DNA from: Burkholderia latens
GTDB taxonomy: Bacteria > Pseudomonadota > Gammaproteobacteria > Burkholderiales > Burkholderiaceae
Assembly (NCBI RefSeq): GCF_902499045.1
Contig: NZ_CABVPL010000040.1
Coordinates: 1-64,000 of the forward strand
Reading direction: 5' to 3'
Length of the DNA stretch: 64,000 bases
Position numbers and translations under genes: made by a program. Positions 62,256 to 64,000 of the stretch are shown piece after piece (position 1 is the stretch's first letter; each line of letters begins with the position of its first letter). The notes under the pieces were generated by a model. The model was not told where the DNA came from, did no database searches, and saw only the letters and a list, made by a program, of their open reading frames with translations.

Positions 62256-62990
62256 TTGAGAAAAACGATTCCGATCCACGATGCGCTGACGCGCTGGCTG
62301 CCGCAGGCGGCGTTCGTCGTCGCGGCCGCGGCGCTGACGGGCTGCACGATGACGCCGTGGACCGACAACTGGCAGCCCGTGCGGCCGTCGACGCCGACGT
62401 CGGCCGCGACGCCGGGCGTGATCGCCGGCTATTACCGCGTGAATCCGGGCGACACGCTCGCCGGCATCGCGGCCGCGTACGGACAGCGCGTGCAGGACGT
62501 GGCGAGCTGGAACCACATGTCGCCGAACGACGCCGTGTCACCCGGCCAGGTGCTGCGCGTCGCGCCGCCGCCGGCCGCGACGTCGCTCGCGCAGCCGCCT
62601 GCCGCGGCCGCGCAGCCGGGCTCGCTCGCATGGCCGGCGACGGGCTCCGTCGTCACGCCGTTCTCGGCCGGCAAGACGCGCGGCATCGTGATTGCCGCGT
62701 CCGGGCCCGACCATTCGGTGCGGGCCGCGGCAAACGGGCGAGTGGTCTACGCCGGGTCGGGCGTGAAGGCGTACGGCCCGCTCGTGATCCTGAAGCATGA
62801 AAACGGGCTCATCACCGCGTACGGGCACAACGGCAAGCTGCTCGTCAACGAAGGCGATGCGGTGCGCGCGGGCCAGCCGGTCGCCGAGATGGGCACCGAC
62901 GCGAGCGGCCGCGCGACGTTCGAGTTCGAAGTCCGGCAGAACGGCAAGGCCGTCGATCCGCTGAACTTCCTGCCGCGCAACGGCGGCTGA
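62256..62990 (+). CDS. LysM plus degenerate LytM (M23) lipoprotein, NlpD-like
   Basis: 244 residues from TTG 62256, chosen because GGAGG lies five bases upstream and the ATG-frame further upstream is not membrane-like. Lipobox near LTGC (about residue 30). LysM: YRVNPGDTLAGIAAAYGQRV (about 61-80). The C-terminal LytM domain (residues about 135-244) keeps one His (AYGHNGKLL) but the usual His-x-x-x-Asp and final His-x-His positions read RGIVIAAS and ATFEFEVR, so zinc ligands are missing. Such inactive LytM proteins activate amidases (NlpD type); that role is inferred. It is not next to rpoS here. Confidence 0.8.
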   Translation: MRKTIPIHDALTRWLPQAAFVVAAAALTGCTMTPWTDNWQPVRPSTPTSAATPGVIAGYYRVNPGDTLAGIAAAYGQRVQDVASWNHMSPNDAVSPGQVLRVAPPPAATSLAQPPAAAAQPGSLAWPATGSVVTPFSAGKTRGIVIAASGPDHSVRAAANGRVVYAGSGVKAYGPLVILKHENGLITAYGHNGKLLVNEGDAVRAGQPVAEMGTDASGRATFEFEVRQNGKAVDPLNFLPRNGG

Positions 62991-63038
62991 CGGGCCACAT
63001 CGCGACGTGTGCGCCGCACGGCGCACACGCTTGCGCCT

Positions 63039-63677
63039 TCATCCTTCCTTAAGCTGCGCGGCGTCAGACTGTCTCGCATGATTGCCGAGCCAGCGAATCC
63101 CCAGTGCGAGCCCCGCCGCGCCGAGCGCGATCAGCGAACATTGAATGGCGACCGGCAGGTAGCCGTGCGGCCGCGGATCGACGAACGGATACGGATACCA
63201 GTTCTCCACCGCGCCGCGCACGAGCGTGTACCCGAGATAGACCACCGGAAAGCCGAGCCATGCGAATGCACTGCGCCGCGGGACCGGCGAGCGCGGCTCC
63301 ACGTACAACCAGTCGCACAGCACCACGAACGGCACGATCCGGTGCAACACCCAGTTGTTGAATGCCGGCGTGATGTGGTGCAGCGCATCGAGCCGCGCGA
63401 GCAGCAGCTCGTACACGATCGCGGTGATCAGCATGTACAGCACGGCGGCGCCGCGCATCGATTCGTAGCGCGCCGAGCCGGCGCGCGTGACGTGCGACAG
63501 CCCCGCGACGAGCATCGCGGCCGCATACAGGCTGCTCAGTTGCGTGAAGTAGCTCAGGTAGTTGCCGAGATGAAAGGTCGGCGCGTTCCAGTAGTCGGCG
63601 ACGCTGTGCAGCGTGGTCGACACCGCGAGCAACGCGGCGATCAGCCGGTAGGCCGCAACGAAAAACGCTTTGCTCAT
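63039..63677 (-). CDS. Pr6Pr family membrane protein
   Basis: 212 residues, MSKAFFVAAYRLIAALLAV at the start (the frame extends to 63698). Six hydrophobic segments. The pattern WNAPTFHLGNYLSYFTQLSSLYA ... HHITPAFNNWVLHRIVPFVVLCDWL, with HHxTP and NWxxHRIVP cores, fits the Pr6Pr/FAR-17a-like membrane family of unknown function. Charged residues are sparse inside. It is on the strand opposite the cytochrome gene, with about 230 bases between the divergent starts. Confidence 0.8.
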   Translation of the reverse strand: MSKAFFVAAYRLIAALLAVSTTLHSVADYWNAPTFHLGNYLSYFTQLSSLYAAAMLVAGLSHVTRAGSARYESMRGAAVLYMLITAIVYELLLARLDALHHITPAFNNWVLHRIVPFVVLCDWLYVEPRSPVPRRSAFAWLGFPVVYLGYTLVRGAVENWYPYPFVDPRPHGYLPVAIQCSLIALGAAGLALGIRWLGNHARQSDAAQLKEG

Positions 63678-63910
63678 GATGCCCGCGCAACGTCGCACGA
63701 AAGCTTCATCGTGCCACAGCGGCGCGCGGGCGCGATGCGGATTTTCCTTATGAAGCGGCCGTCACGCGGGGCACCGCGGATTCTTCGGATATTTGATCGG
63801 GTCGTGCAATCGCGGCCGTGCGTGACGCTACAATCGTGGCAGCCGTCCGGCACCGGCCAGCCGCGGCATGTGCCCGCCCCGCATACCACACGAGAAACAC
63901 GAGACAAAGC

Positions 63911-64000
63911 ATGAAAAACATCCTCGCGAAACAGACGCGCTACAGTTCGCCGGCCATCTTTTTCCACTGGGCCATCTTCCTGCTGGTCGCGCTGGCCTAT
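63911..64000 (+). CDS. cytochrome b561 family protein, N-terminus only
   Basis: The first 30 residues are visible before the window ends: MKNILAKQTRYSSPAIFFHW, then a hydrophobic helix. The Tyr-x6-HW pattern, with a His as haem ligand in the first helix, is typical of cytochrome b561/YodB-type proteins that transfer electrons from ubiquinol or receive them from small donors. A TACAAT box lies at 63829-63834. The rest is outside. Confidence 0.7.
   Translation, partial: MKNILAKQTRYSSPAIFFHWAIFLLVALAY

Overview
The window is about 67% GC DNA that reads as a Burkholderia chromosome, most likely of the Burkholderia cepacia complex. Pointers are the betaproteobacterial xseB-ispA-dxs and rpsU-yqeY-dnaG-rpoD blocks, an rpoD with a long Ala/Lys-rich N-terminus, DUF3563 and DUF4148 small proteins, a BPSS1780-type membrane protein, and two multidrug efflux operons. 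From memory only, the order dxs ... rpoD ... RND pump resembles the RND-8 neighbourhood on chromosome 2 of B. cenocepacia. I could not check this, and the replicon cannot be read from the sequence.

Layout. 1-2.8 kb: a truncated LysR regulator divergent from a tautomerase, then a CYTH/CHAD protein. 2.8-7.1 kb: molybdate uptake (modE facing modABC, with a ModE-like box before modA) and a PAP2 phosphatase. 7.3-9.9 kb: a PHB-depolymerase-family esterase, a DUF3563 gene behind a striking palindrome, and the ohr/ohrR peroxide pair. 10-14.4 kb: BPSS1780-type protein, thrB, a DUF2782-like protein, amn and a small secreted protein. 14.8-23.4 kb: LOG family protein divergent from polA, a type II NADH dehydrogenase, a Tat-exported dienelactone hydrolase, a sulfurtransferase and a Rieske oxygenase. 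23.7-30.3 kb: xseB-ispA-dxs (isoprenoids), folE2, tsaD and an HI0933-type flavoprotein. 30.4-36 kb: the macromolecular-synthesis cluster rpsU, yqeY, dnaG, rpoD, then a CAT-anticodon tRNA. 36.2-39.7 kb: a ClsC-like lipoprotein facing an S53 peptidase. 40.4-47.5 kb: an RND operon (adaptor, pump, outer-membrane factor) whose last two genes are a response regulator and a sensor cut short before its ATPase domain. 47.8-52.9 kb: an EmrAB-type MFS tripartite pump divergent from a TetR regulator. 52.9-56.8 kb: a large MscS-type channel and a luciferase-like monooxygenase. 56.8-57.8 kb: a gene-poor kilobase ending in a strong terminator. 57.8-64 kb: a sirtuin coupled to a DUF938 methyltransferase, gnd, a DUF4148 protein, a small unknown gene, a LysM/LytM lipoprotein, a Pr6Pr membrane protein and the start of a cytochrome b561 gene.

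Much of the window is housekeeping: replication, transcription, isoprenoid and folate precursors, tRNA modification. The accessory content is export and stress defence. No insertion sequence, prophage, integrase, CRISPR array or toxin-antitoxin pair was found. The least explained items are the GGGTTTTCCC palindromes before small-protein genes, a 48-codon ORF joined to modB and modC by ATGA overlaps, the ATPase-less sensor, and the empty kilobase at 56.8-57.8 kb.
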